NCBI GenBank assembly: GCA_020217035.1
Contig: JAIWOG010000224.1
Coordinates: 1 to 10,000, forward strand
DNA: 10,000 bases
Direction: 5' to 3'
Source: Magnetospirillum sp.
GTDB lineage: Bacteria; Pseudomonadota; Alphaproteobacteria; Rhodospirillales; Magnetospirillaceae
Below, piece by piece: positions 1 through 5,718 of this stretch. Each line of letters opens with the position of its first letter. Positions within the stretch are counted from its first letter, which is position 1. The position numbers and the translations under genes were made by a program. Below the pieces are notes generated by a model. The model was not told the origin of the DNA. It worked only from the letters and a program-made list of their open reading frames with translations, and searched no databases.

Positions 1-1631
1 CGAAGTTCGACTTCCGCCTGCCCACAGGCGCCGGCGGCAGCGATGTTCCGCGTTATCCGGCCGTCGTCGTCGGCGCCGGCCCGGTGGGCATGGCCGCCGC
101 CATCGACCTGGCCCAGCACGGCGTGCCGGTGGTCATCCTGGATGACGACGACACCGTTTCCGTGGGCTCGCGCGGCGTCTGCTACGCCAAGCGGGCGCTG
201 GAAGTGCTGGACCGTCTGGGGGTCGGCGACCCGGTGGTGAACAAAGGCGTCAGCTGGAACGTCGGCCGCACCTTCTTCCAACAAGAAGAGGTCTACAACT
301 TCAACCTGAAGCCCAATGCCGACCAGAAGCGGCCGGGCATGATCAACTTGCAGCAATATTACCTGGAAGAATACGAGATCGAGCGTCTGAAGGCTTTCGA
401 CAATGTCGAATTGTGCTGGAAGAACAAGGTGGTCGGCGTCGAGCCGGCTGACGACAAGGTCACCGTCAAGGTCCAGACCCCCGACGGCTTCTACACCCTG
501 GAAACCGACTGGCTGATCGTCGCCGACGGGGCGCGTTCGCCCATCCGTTCCATGCTGAACCTGGACATCGACGGCAAGATCTTCATGGATCGCTTCCTGA
601 TCGCCGACGTGGTGATGGAAGCCGACTTCCCGCCGGAACGCTGGTTCTGGTTCGACCCGCCGTTTCATCCCGGCCAGTCGGTGCTGCTGCACCGCCAAAG
701 CGACAATTGCTGGCGTATCGACTTCCAGTTGGGCTGGCAGGCCGACCCGGAAGAGGAAAAGAAACCGGAAAACGTCATTCCCCGCATCAAGGCCATGCTG
801 GGTGACGACCGTCCGTTCGAATTGGAATGGGTCAGCGTCTACACCTTCCAGTGCCGTCGCATGAACGAGTTCCGCCACGGCCGGGTGTTCTTCGTCGGCG
901 ATTGCGCCCACCAGGTTTCGCCCTTTGGCGCACGTGGCGCCAATTCCGGCATCCAGGACACCGACAACCTGATCTGGAAGCTGAAGCTGGTGATGGACGG
1001 CAAGGCCCCTGAATCGCTGCTCGACACCTACAGTGCCGAGCGGACCTGGGGGGCGGACGAGAACCTGATGAACTCGACCCGTTCCACCGACTTCATCACG
1101 CCGAAATCCAAGACCAGCCTGACCTTCAGGAACGCCGCCCTGGGCCTGGCCCGCAAGCACCCCTTCGCCCGCGCCCTGGTCAATTCCGGCCGTCTGTCGG
1201 TGCCGTGTTTCTATACCGAATCCAGCCTCAACACCCCGGACAGTGACGCCTTCGCCGGCGACATGGTGCCCGGCGCCCCCATGGACGACGCGTCCATCAA
1301 GGTGGCGGGCCAGGACAGCTGGCTTTTGGACAATGTCGGCAACAAGTTCGTCGCCCTGGTCTACGCTCCCGACCAAGCCCCGTCCGGGGTGGCGGAACTG
1401 GCCGGCCTGCCCGTTGCCGTCACCACCATCGCGGTGGTGCCGGCCGGGGGCAAGGCGCCGCAGGGGATGGTGGCGTTCGAAGACGTACGCGGCACCTTCG
1501 CCAAGACCTACGACGCCAAGCCGGGCAGCACCTGGCTGATCCGTCCCGACCAGCACGTGGCCGCCCGCTGGCGGTCGTTCGACGCCGCCGCCATCCGTGC
1601 TGGATTGGCGCGGGCTACCTGCAACGCTTAA
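1..1631 (+). CDS. FAD-dependent aromatic monooxygenase (PHBH/MhpA family), 5' end outside window
   Basis: Class A flavoprotein hydroxylase that would use NAD(P)H and O2 to hydroxylate a phenolic ring in the cytoplasm. The reading frame is open from base 3, with 542 residues visible. The dinucleotide-binding motif GAGPVG is at visible residues 24-29, so internal GTG/ATG codons at 84 and 90 cannot be the start; the true start is upstream of the window. The second FAD/NADPH motif DGARSPIR is at 175-182. The third, VGDCAHQVSPFGARGANSG, begins near 298 and binds the FAD ribityl/phosphate. The C-terminal part, ending around LIRPDQHVAARW, fits the thioredoxin-like end of phenol hydroxylase and MhpA enzymes (MhpA is about 550 residues). 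Stop is TAA at 1629-1631, followed after 13 nt by the DUF2783-like gene. Linkage to fahA and maiA suggests a role feeding the homogentisate or a similar ring-cleavage route, for instance 3-hydroxyphenylacetate 6-hydroxylation. The substrate is inferred, not shown. Confidence 0.9.
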   Translation, partial: KFDFRLPTGAGGSDVPRYPAVVVGAGPVGMAAAIDLAQHGVPVVILDDDDTVSVGSRGVCYAKRALEVLDRLGVGDPVVNKGVSWNVGRTFFQQEEVYNFNLKPNADQKRPGMINLQQYYLEEYEIERLKAFDNVELCWKNKVVGVEPADDKVTVKVQTPDGFYTLETDWLIVADGARSPIRSMLNLDIDGKIFMDRFLIADVVMEADFPPERWFWFDPPFHPGQSVLLHRQSDNCWRIDFQLGWQADPEEEKKPENVIPRIKAMLGDDRPFELEWVSVYTFQCRRMNEFRHGRVFFVGDCAHQVSPFGARGANSGIQDTDNLIWKLKLVMDGKAPESLLDTYSAERTWGADENLMNSTRSTDFITPKSKTSLTFRNAALGLARKHPFARALVNSGRLSVPCFYTESSLNTPDSDAFAGDMVPGAPMDDASIKVAGQDSWLLDNVGNKFVALVYAPDQAPSGVAELAGLPVAVTTIAVVPAGGKAPQGMVAFEDVRGTFAKTYDAKPGSTWLIRPDQHVAARWRSFDAAAIRAGLARATCNA

Positions 1632-1644
1632 GCGGAGACGACAG

Positions 1645-1869
1645 ATGTCGCTGATCACCACTCCCAATTTCTATCAGACCGGCAAGCGCTATTTCCGCGA
1701 CTTCAGCCCCAACGACGATTTCTATGAAATGCTGATCGACACCCATCGCGATCTGTCCGACGAGCAAAGCAACATGCTGAACGCCAAGTTGATCCTGTTG
1801 CTGGCCAACCATATCGGCGACATGGACGTGCTGGCCGAGGCGCTGAAGGCGGCCCGCGAAGACGTGTGA
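1645..1869 (+). CDS. Small DUF2783-like protein
   Basis: A 74-residue soluble protein of unknown function. I chose ATG 1645 because GGAG at 1634-1637 lies 7 nt before it; a longer frame from 1597 would run back into the monooxygenase gene. The core (residues about 25-70) contains DDFYEMLIDTHRDLSDEQS followed by NAKLILLLANHIGD and LAEALKAAR, predicted as two or three amphipathic helices. This resembles, from memory, the DUF2783 family of small proteobacterial proteins often found beside flavin monooxygenases; that match was not searched. It has no cysteine, signal peptide or membrane segment. Its position 13 nt after the monooxygenase stop suggests co-translation, perhaps as an accessory or stabilising subunit, which is inference. 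A strong hairpin follows its stop codon. Confidence 0.8.
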   Translation: MSLITTPNFYQTGKRYFRDFSPNDDFYEMLIDTHRDLSDEQSNMLNAKLILLLANHIGDMDVLAEALKAAREDV

Positions 1870-1876
1870 TAACATG

Positions 1877-1904
1877 GGCCGCCGCGTTCATGGGCGCGGC
1901 GGCC
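1877..1904 (+). promoter_or_regulatory. Strong intercistronic GC hairpin before fahA
   Basis: A perfect 10-bp inverted repeat (arms 1877-1886 and 1895-1904, core GCCGCCGCG/CGCGGCGGC) with an 8-base loop TTCATGGG. It lies between the DUF2783-like stop codon (1867-1869) and the fahA ribosome binding site (AAGGAAG, 1914-1920). No T-run follows, so it is not a classic terminator. It may protect an mRNA 3' end, mark a processing site or set relative expression of the two halves of the operon. Confidence 0.55.
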
Positions 1905-1928
1905 GCACCTGACAAGGAAGAACAGCAG

Positions 1929-2939
1929 ATGAAGCTTGCGTCCCTGAAGCAAGGCGGCCGTGACGGCACCCTGGTGGTGGTCAGCCGCGACCTGTCGCGC
2001 TGCGTCGCCGTCCCCGACATCGCCCCCACCTTGCAGGCGGCCCTGGACGACTGGGACGCGGTGCTGCCGAGATTGCAGGCGGTGTCCAACAGCCTGAACG
2101 CCGGCGGCTACGTGGATTCCATGGAATTCAGCCCGGCCAACTGCCATTCGCCGCTGCCGCGGGCCTATCAATGGGCCGACGGGTCGGCCTACATCAATCA
2201 CGTCGAACTGGTGCGCAAGGCCCGTGGCGCGACGCTGCCGCCGGAATTCCACACTGACCCGTTGATGTACCAGGGCGGCTCGGATTCCTTTGTCGGCCCC
2301 CGCGATCCCATCTATGCCCTGTCGGAAGACTGGGGCATCGATCTGGAAGCCGAGGTGGCGGTGATCACCGGCGACCTGTCCATGGGCGCCAGCGTCGCCG
2401 ACGCCGCCAAGGCCATCCGCCTGGTGCTGCTGGTCAACGACGTGTCGCTCAGGAACCTGATCCCGGCCGAACTGGCCAAGGGCTTCGGCTTCGTGCAATC
2501 CAAGCCGGCCAGCGCCTTTTCGCCGGTGGCCGTCACCCCCGACGAACTGGGGGCCGCCTGGGACGGCGAAAAAGTGTCGCTGCCGCTGGAAGTGGCCATC
2601 AACGACAAGCCGTTCGGCCGTCCCAATGCTGGGGTGGACATGACCTTCAGCTTCCCGCAACTGGTGGCGCATCTGGCCAAGACCCGCGACCTGGAAGCCG
2701 GCTCCATCATCGGCTCGGGCACCGTCTCCAACAAGCAGGGCGATTTGTTCGGTTCCAGCATCGACAATGGCGGCGTCGGCTATTGCTGCATCGCCGAGGT
2801 GCGCATGTACGAGACCATCGAATCCGGCGCCCCCAAGACCGGCTTCCTGAAGTTCGGCGACCGTGTGGTCATCGACATGAAGGATGATGACGGTGCGTCG
2901 ATCTTCGGCGCCATCGACCAGGTGGTGACCCGTCGATGA
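1929..2939 (+). CDS. fahA: Fumarylacetoacetate hydrolase (fumarylacetoacetase)
   Basis: Cytoplasmic metal-dependent hydrolase that splits fumarylacetoacetate into fumarate and acetoacetate, the last step of tyrosine/homogentisate breakdown. It has 336 residues from ATG 1929, supported by AAGGAAG at 1914-1920 (8 nt spacing). An in-frame GTG at 1866 is poorer because the hairpin and this RBS would fall inside the gene. Residues 1-75 resemble the N-terminal domain of bacterial two-domain FAH proteins (KLASLKQGGRDGT start). The catalytic FAH domain follows: LEAEVAVITGD with probable metal ligands E140 and E142, then VNDVSLRN with D171, K192 in FVQSKPAS, and the GSGTVSNKQGD turn at 262-272. Ligands are assigned by analogy with mouse FAH E199, E201, D233 and K253. 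The stop overlaps the maiA start. Fumarylpyruvate hydrolase of the gentisate route is a less likely alternative because of this length and N-terminal domain. Confidence 0.93.
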   Translation: MKLASLKQGGRDGTLVVVSRDLSRCVAVPDIAPTLQAALDDWDAVLPRLQAVSNSLNAGGYVDSMEFSPANCHSPLPRAYQWADGSAYINHVELVRKARGATLPPEFHTDPLMYQGGSDSFVGPRDPIYALSEDWGIDLEAEVAVITGDLSMGASVADAAKAIRLVLLVNDVSLRNLIPAELAKGFGFVQSKPASAFSPVAVTPDELGAAWDGEKVSLPLEVAINDKPFGRPNAGVDMTFSFPQLVAHLAKTRDLEAGSIIGSGTVSNKQGDLFGSSIDNGGVGYCCIAEVRMYETIESGAPKTGFLKFGDRVVIDMKDDDGASIFGAIDQVVTRR

Positions 2940-3574
2940 TGCGGCTTTACACCTATTTCCGCTCGTCGGCGGCCTATCGGGTGCGCATCGCGCTCAACCT
3001 GAAGGGCTTGGCCTACGATTCGGTGCCGGTGCATCTGGTCAAGGATGGCGGCCAGCAGAAAAAGCCCGAATATCTGGCGCTTAATCCGCAAGGGTTGGTG
3101 CCCGCCTTGCAGGTGGACGGACAGGCGCTGACCCAGTCGCTGGCCATCATCGAATACGTGGACGAAACCCACCCCAGCCCGCCGCTATTGCCGGCCGACC
3201 CGTTGGGCCGCGCCCGCGTCCGCGCCATCGCCCAGGCTATCGCCTGCGACATCCACCCGGTCAACAACCTGCGGGTGCTGCAATATCTGGGCGGCCGGCT
3301 GGGGCTGGACCAGGCGGCCAAGGACGAATGGTACCGCCACTGGGTGCAGACCGGCCTGCAAGCGGTGGAAGCCATGCTGGCTGCCGAGGGGGCGTTCTGC
3401 CATGGCGACAGTCCGGGATTGGCCGATTGCTGCCTGATCCCTCAGGTTTTCAATGCGCGGCGCTTCAATTGCGACCTGTCGGCGTTGCCCAAGATCGTGG
3501 CGATTGCCGAACGCTGCGAGACCCTGGCCGCTTTCGCCCAGGCGGCGCCGGCCAATCAACCCGATTTTGAATGA
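2936..3574 (+). CDS. maiA: Maleylacetoacetate isomerase (zeta-class glutathione S-transferase)
   Basis: Glutathione-dependent cis-trans isomerase that turns maleylacetoacetate into fumarylacetoacetate, supplying the FAH encoded just upstream. It has 212 residues. ATG 2936 overlaps the fahA stop as ATGA, indicating translational coupling; the next codon (2939) is also ATG and is an equally possible start. The N-terminal thioredoxin-like domain carries the zeta-class signature as RSSAAYRVRIALNLKG (9-24), PQGLVPAL at 51-58 with the cis-proline, and glutathione-binding QSLAI at 67-71. The C-terminal helical domain contains DIHPVNNLRVL, also typical of zeta GSTs. The cysteine of the eukaryotic SSCxxRVR motif is alanine (A12), as I recall for many bacterial homologues, while both serines remain. 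Maleylpyruvate isomerase (NagL type) is a close relative and cannot be excluded by sequence alone, but adjacency to a fumarylacetoacetase-type FAH favours MaiA. Confidence 0.92.
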   Translation: MMRLYTYFRSSAAYRVRIALNLKGLAYDSVPVHLVKDGGQQKKPEYLALNPQGLVPALQVDGQALTQSLAIIEYVDETHPSPPLLPADPLGRARVRAIAQAIACDIHPVNNLRVLQYLGGRLGLDQAAKDEWYRHWVQTGLQAVEAMLAAEGAFCHGDSPGLADCCLIPQVFNARRFNCDLSALPKIVAIAERCETLAAFAQAAPANQPDFE

Positions 3575-3579
3575 CTTTT

Positions 3580-3600
3580 GTCCTCATTTCGGATGAGGGC
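3580..3600 (+). terminator. Possible weak terminator hairpin after maiA
   Basis: The sequence CCTCAT-TTCGG-ATGAGG forms a 6-bp stem (3582-3587 with 3593-3598), extended by a T-G and a G-C pair to 8 bp. It begins 5 nt after the maiA stop. The bases after it (GCAAGTTATTG) have no proper T-run, so intrinsic termination would be inefficient. It may instead mark the 3' end of the fahA-maiA message. Confidence 0.4.
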
Positions 3601-3612
3601 GCAAGTTATTGA

Positions 3613-3641
3613 TTGTGGAAACATTGCTTCCCCGTCATATT
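3613..3641 (+). promoter_or_regulatory. Candidate sigma-70-type promoter of the sqr unit
   Basis: The region 3601-3660 is clearly more AT-rich than the flanking genes. TTGTGG (3613-3618) and CATATT (3636-3641), 17 nt apart, are imperfect -35 and -10 elements. TATTAT at 3638-3643 is an alternative -10. Transcription would start near 3648, shortly before the RBS AGGGGAG at 3661-3667. Both elements are weak matches, consistent with a regulated promoter. Confidence 0.35.
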
Positions 3642-3656
3642 ATTAAAGCGGAATAT
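3637..3656 (+). promoter_or_regulatory. Inverted repeat resembling a SqrR/BigR sulfide-responsive operator
   Basis: ATATT (3637-3641) and AATAT (3652-3656) form an inverted repeat spanning 20 bp. Within it, ATTA-N8-GAAT (3639-3654) differs by one base from ATTC-N8-GAAT, the site I recall for the persulfide-sensing ArsR-family repressor SqrR. It overlaps the likely -10 element and ends 17 bp before the sqr ATG, where a bound repressor would block polymerase. No regulator gene is present in the window. Confidence 0.4.
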
Positions 3657-3673
3657 AGACAGGGGAGTGTCCA

Positions 3674-5011
3674 ATGAGTTCCGAATTCGACGGCCGTTTG
3701 GGTCGCCGTGACGTGTTGCGTCTGCTGGGCGCCGGCGGTGTCGCCGCCGGCACCGGCTTGGTGTTGCCCAAGCAAGGCCATGCGGCCGACAAGGTCGCCG
3801 GCAAGGGCGCCAAGATCGTCATCGCCGGCGCCGGCGCCGCCGGTCTGTCAACGGCGTCGCGCTTGGCTCAGCGTCTGGACGGCGCCACCATCACCATCAT
3901 CGACGGCCGCAAGGCCCATTACTACCAGCCGGGTTTCACCCTGGTGGCCGGCGGCATCAAGCCCAAGGATTACGTCACCTCGACCACGGCGGAATACCTG
4001 CCCAAGTCGGTGACCTGGATCGAAGAGGCGGTGGCCGAGTTCGACCCCGAGGGCAACAAGGTGGTGACCGCCTCGGGCAAGGCGGTGCCTTACGATTATC
4101 TGGTCGTCGCCACCGGCCTGACCCTGGATTACGCCAGCATCCAGGGCATGGAGGTCGATCGCATCGGCCAGGACGGCCTGGGCAGCATCTATGCCGGCCC
4201 CGACGCGGCTTTCGCCACCTGGGGGGCGATGTCGAAATTCGCCGACCAGGGCGGAATCGGTCTGTTCCTGCGTCCCAACACCGAGATGAAGTGTGCCGGC
4301 GCACCCTTGAAGTACACCTTCATCACCGACGACTACCTGCGTCGCCGTGACAATCGCGGCAAGGCCGAGCTGGTCTACGCCGCCAACAACAAGGCGTTGT
4401 TCTCGGTGCCCATCGTGTCGGAAAAGGTGCGCATGCTGTTCCGTGACCGCGGTGTCAAGGTGCAGTACGACCACGTGCAGACCGGCATCGACCTTGGCCG
4501 CAAGGTGGCGACCTTCGCCACGCCCAACGGCCCGGCCGAGATCAAGTACGACTTCATCAACGTGGTGCCGCCCATGCGGGCGCCGCAGGCGGTGCGCAAC
4601 AGCCCGCTCCGCTGGCAGGAAGGCCCGTGGGCCGGCGACGGCTGGATGGAGGTGGACAAGTCCACCCTGCGCCACAAGCGCTTCGCCAACGTCTTCGGCG
4701 TCGGCGACATCGCCGGCGTGCCCAAGGGCAAGACGGCGGCCAGCGTCAAGTGGCAGGTTCCGGTGGCCGTCGACCATCTGGTCGCCGACATCGCCGGCGC
4801 CAAGTCCACCAGCGTCTACAACGGCTACACCTCGTGCCCGCTGATCACCCGCCTGGGTCAGGCGATGCTGGTGGAATTCGACTACGACAACAACCTGGTG
4901 CCGTCCTTCCCGGGCGTCATCGCGCCGTTGGAAGAGCTGTGGATCACCTGGGTGATGAAGACCATGGCGCTGAAGCCCACCTATCTGACCATGCTGCGCG
5001 GTCAGGCGTAA
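3674..5011 (+). CDS. sqr: Sulfide:quinone oxidoreductase, type II, with Tat-like signal
   Basis: FAD enzyme that oxidises sulfide to persulfide/polysulfide sulfur and passes electrons to membrane quinone. It has 445 residues; ATG 3674 has AGGGGAG 6 nt before it. Residues 10-38 look like a Tat signal: GRRDVLRLLG, a hydrophobic stretch and a GHA-AD cleavage-like site, suggesting export with bound FAD. FAD motifs are IAGAGAAG (50-57), VVATG (144-148) and FGVGDIAG (341-348). Only two cysteines occur, C207 in MKCAGAPLK and C388 in YTSCPL, matching the redox pair of type II SQR (human SQOR C201 and C379) and lacking the third cysteine of type I enzymes. The segment EFDYDNN and the C-terminal ELWITWVMKTMAL helix also match that class and would seat it on the membrane. 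A small membrane protein gene follows after 21 nt. Flavocytochrome c sulfide dehydrogenase is less likely: no cytochrome subunit is nearby. Confidence 0.92.
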   Translation: MSSEFDGRLGRRDVLRLLGAGGVAAGTGLVLPKQGHAADKVAGKGAKIVIAGAGAAGLSTASRLAQRLDGATITIIDGRKAHYYQPGFTLVAGGIKPKDYVTSTTAEYLPKSVTWIEEAVAEFDPEGNKVVTASGKAVPYDYLVVATGLTLDYASIQGMEVDRIGQDGLGSIYAGPDAAFATWGAMSKFADQGGIGLFLRPNTEMKCAGAPLKYTFITDDYLRRRDNRGKAELVYAANNKALFSVPIVSEKVRMLFRDRGVKVQYDHVQTGIDLGRKVATFATPNGPAEIKYDFINVVPPMRAPQAVRNSPLRWQEGPWAGDGWMEVDKSTLRHKRFANVFGVGDIAGVPKGKTAASVKWQVPVAVDHLVADIAGAKSTSVYNGYTSCPLITRLGQAMLVEFDYDNNLVPSFPGVIAPLEELWITWVMKTMALKPTYLTMLRGQA

Positions 5012-5032
5012 GAAAGCGGGGAGAACCGAAAA

Positions 5033-5383
5033 ATGAAGGATCTTGATCCCTTCGTCTTCCTGGTGGTGTTCCAGGAAATGCTGGGTCCGGTGCTGTGGCT
5101 GCTGGTCGCCCTGGCGGTGTTCGGCTTGGTCGGCTTCGCCATCGTCTTCCTGCGTGAAGGAAGCATGGACAGCCGCCGTCTGGTGCGTTCGGAACTGATC
5201 GGCCTGGTGGGCGGAATCGCCGCCCTGGTGCTGGCCGCCAAGTTCACCGTGTCGGGCTTCACCGACGCCGGCGGTCCGGTGGACTGGCTGCTGGTCGGCC
5301 TGATCTGGGGTGTCGGCCTGGCCGGCACCACCATCCTGGCTTATGCGGTCCAGGGCCTGATGTCGTGCCGCAAATGCGGCTGA
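5033..5383 (+). CDS. Small three-helix membrane protein with C-terminal CxxC (DUF5368-like)
   Basis: A 116-residue inner-membrane protein of unknown function. ATG 5033 has GGGGAG at 5018-5023, 9 nt before it, and the gene starts 21 nt after sqr, so the two are surely co-transcribed. Hydrophobic segments lie at about 17-40, 55-75 and 84-108. The basic loop REGSMDSRRLVR between the first two should be cytoplasmic, giving an outside N-terminus and an inside C-terminus. The tail ends SCRKCG, with C112 and C115 as a CxxC pair at the membrane surface. I recall DUF5368 proteins of this size and layout in alphaproteobacteria, but the match is unverified. Pairing with a quinone-reducing sulfide enzyme suggests anchoring, quinone access or sulfur handling, all inference. 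Confidence 0.85.
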   Translation: MKDLDPFVFLVVFQEMLGPVLWLLVALAVFGLVGFAIVFLREGSMDSRRLVRSELIGLVGGIAALVLAAKFTVSGFTDAGGPVDWLLVGLIWGVGLAGTTILAYAVQGLMSCRKCG

Positions 5384-5402
5384 GGTCTTCGGCTTAAACA
5401 AG

Positions 5403-5433
5403 ACGCCCGCTGGTTTCGGCCAGCGGGCGTTTT
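5403..5433 (+). terminator. Strong intrinsic terminator, probably bidirectional
   Basis: A perfect 11-bp stem ACGCCCGCTGG / CCAGCGGGCGT (5403-5413 and 5420-5430) with loop TTTCGG, followed by TTTTCGTTT on the + strand. It lies 20 nt after the stop of the small membrane protein. Read on the minus strand, the stem is followed by CTTGTTTAAG, so it may also stop transcripts of the converging zinc-ribbon gene that ends at 5463. Confidence 0.9.
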
Positions 5434-5462
5434 CGTTTGGCCGGCGCTTTTCGCGATGCGCC

Positions 5463-5645
5463 TTAGGCCACCTGCCGGGCCGCTTGGACCCGCGGCGCGG
5501 GTGTCGCCTCGGTTTCCATATGGACGTGGAAGCAGCGTTGGCACCAAAGCACCGGAGCCAGCTTGCGGTCGCGGCTGACCCGGTGGCGGGTACGGCTGTT
5601 GCAGGCGGGGCAATGATGGAATTCGTCGTGCTGATGGTCGGTCAT
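5463..5645 (-). CDS. Small zinc-ribbon-like protein
   Basis: A 60-residue protein starting at ATG 5645-5643, preceded on the minus strand by AGGAAG with 7 nt spacing. An upstream in-frame ATG at 5669 has no RBS and lies in a hairpin arm, so it is less likely. Residues 11-41 contain HCPAC (C12, C15) and WCQRC (C35, C38), two knuckles 19 residues apart and flanked by histidines: the pattern of a single zinc ribbon. The middle is basic (RTRHRVSRDRK), and the tail is alanine/proline-rich and probably disordered. I do not recognise a named family. It could bind nucleic acid or act as a small regulatory or metal-binding protein. It lies downstream of the RND gene on the same strand after a 73-nt gap, so it may share that transcript or have its own. 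Confidence 0.7.
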   Translation of the reverse strand: MTDHQHDEFHHCPACNSRTRHRVSRDRKLAPVLWCQRCFHVHMETEATPAPRVQAARQVA

Positions 5646-5663
5646 GGTTCGGCTTCCTTCGTT

Positions 5664-5680
5664 GGGCATCAGATATGCCC
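5664..5680 (-). promoter_or_regulatory. Small inverted repeat in the leader of the zinc-ribbon gene
   Basis: GGGCAT (5664-5669) and ATGCCC (5675-5680) form a 6-bp stem with a 5-base loop; outer T-A and T-G pairs extend it to 8 bp. On the minus strand it lies between the RND stop and the AGGAAG ribosome binding site. No T-run follows on either strand, so it is unlikely to be a terminator. It may be an operator or a leader hairpin. Confidence 0.3.
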
Positions 5681-5718
5681 AGAGAAGGCGGCAAGCAAGC
5701 GACCGAATTGTGAAAAAG

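Noticed and set aside
1722..2672. Minus-strand frame of 316 codons opposite fahA
   Set aside because: It overlaps a complete FAH enzyme and its translation is biased, His/Gly/Gln-rich and motif-free.
3616..3628. TGGAAACATTGCT looked like a sigma-54 promoter before sqr
   Set aside because: The GG and GC doublets are separated by 7 bases, not the 10 required, so the element cannot work as a -24/-12 promoter.
3848..5401. Long open frame of 517 codons on the minus strand opposite sqr
   Set aside because: It mirrors the strongly supported sqr and membrane-protein genes, is rich in His, Gln, Asp and Arg as GC-rich antisense frames are, and has no recognisable motif.
5443..5462. GGCGC/GCGCC repeat after the zinc-ribbon stop as a separate terminator
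   Set aside because: The stem is only 5 bp with a 10-base loop and no T-run; the strong hairpin at 5403-5430 is the better candidate for both directions.
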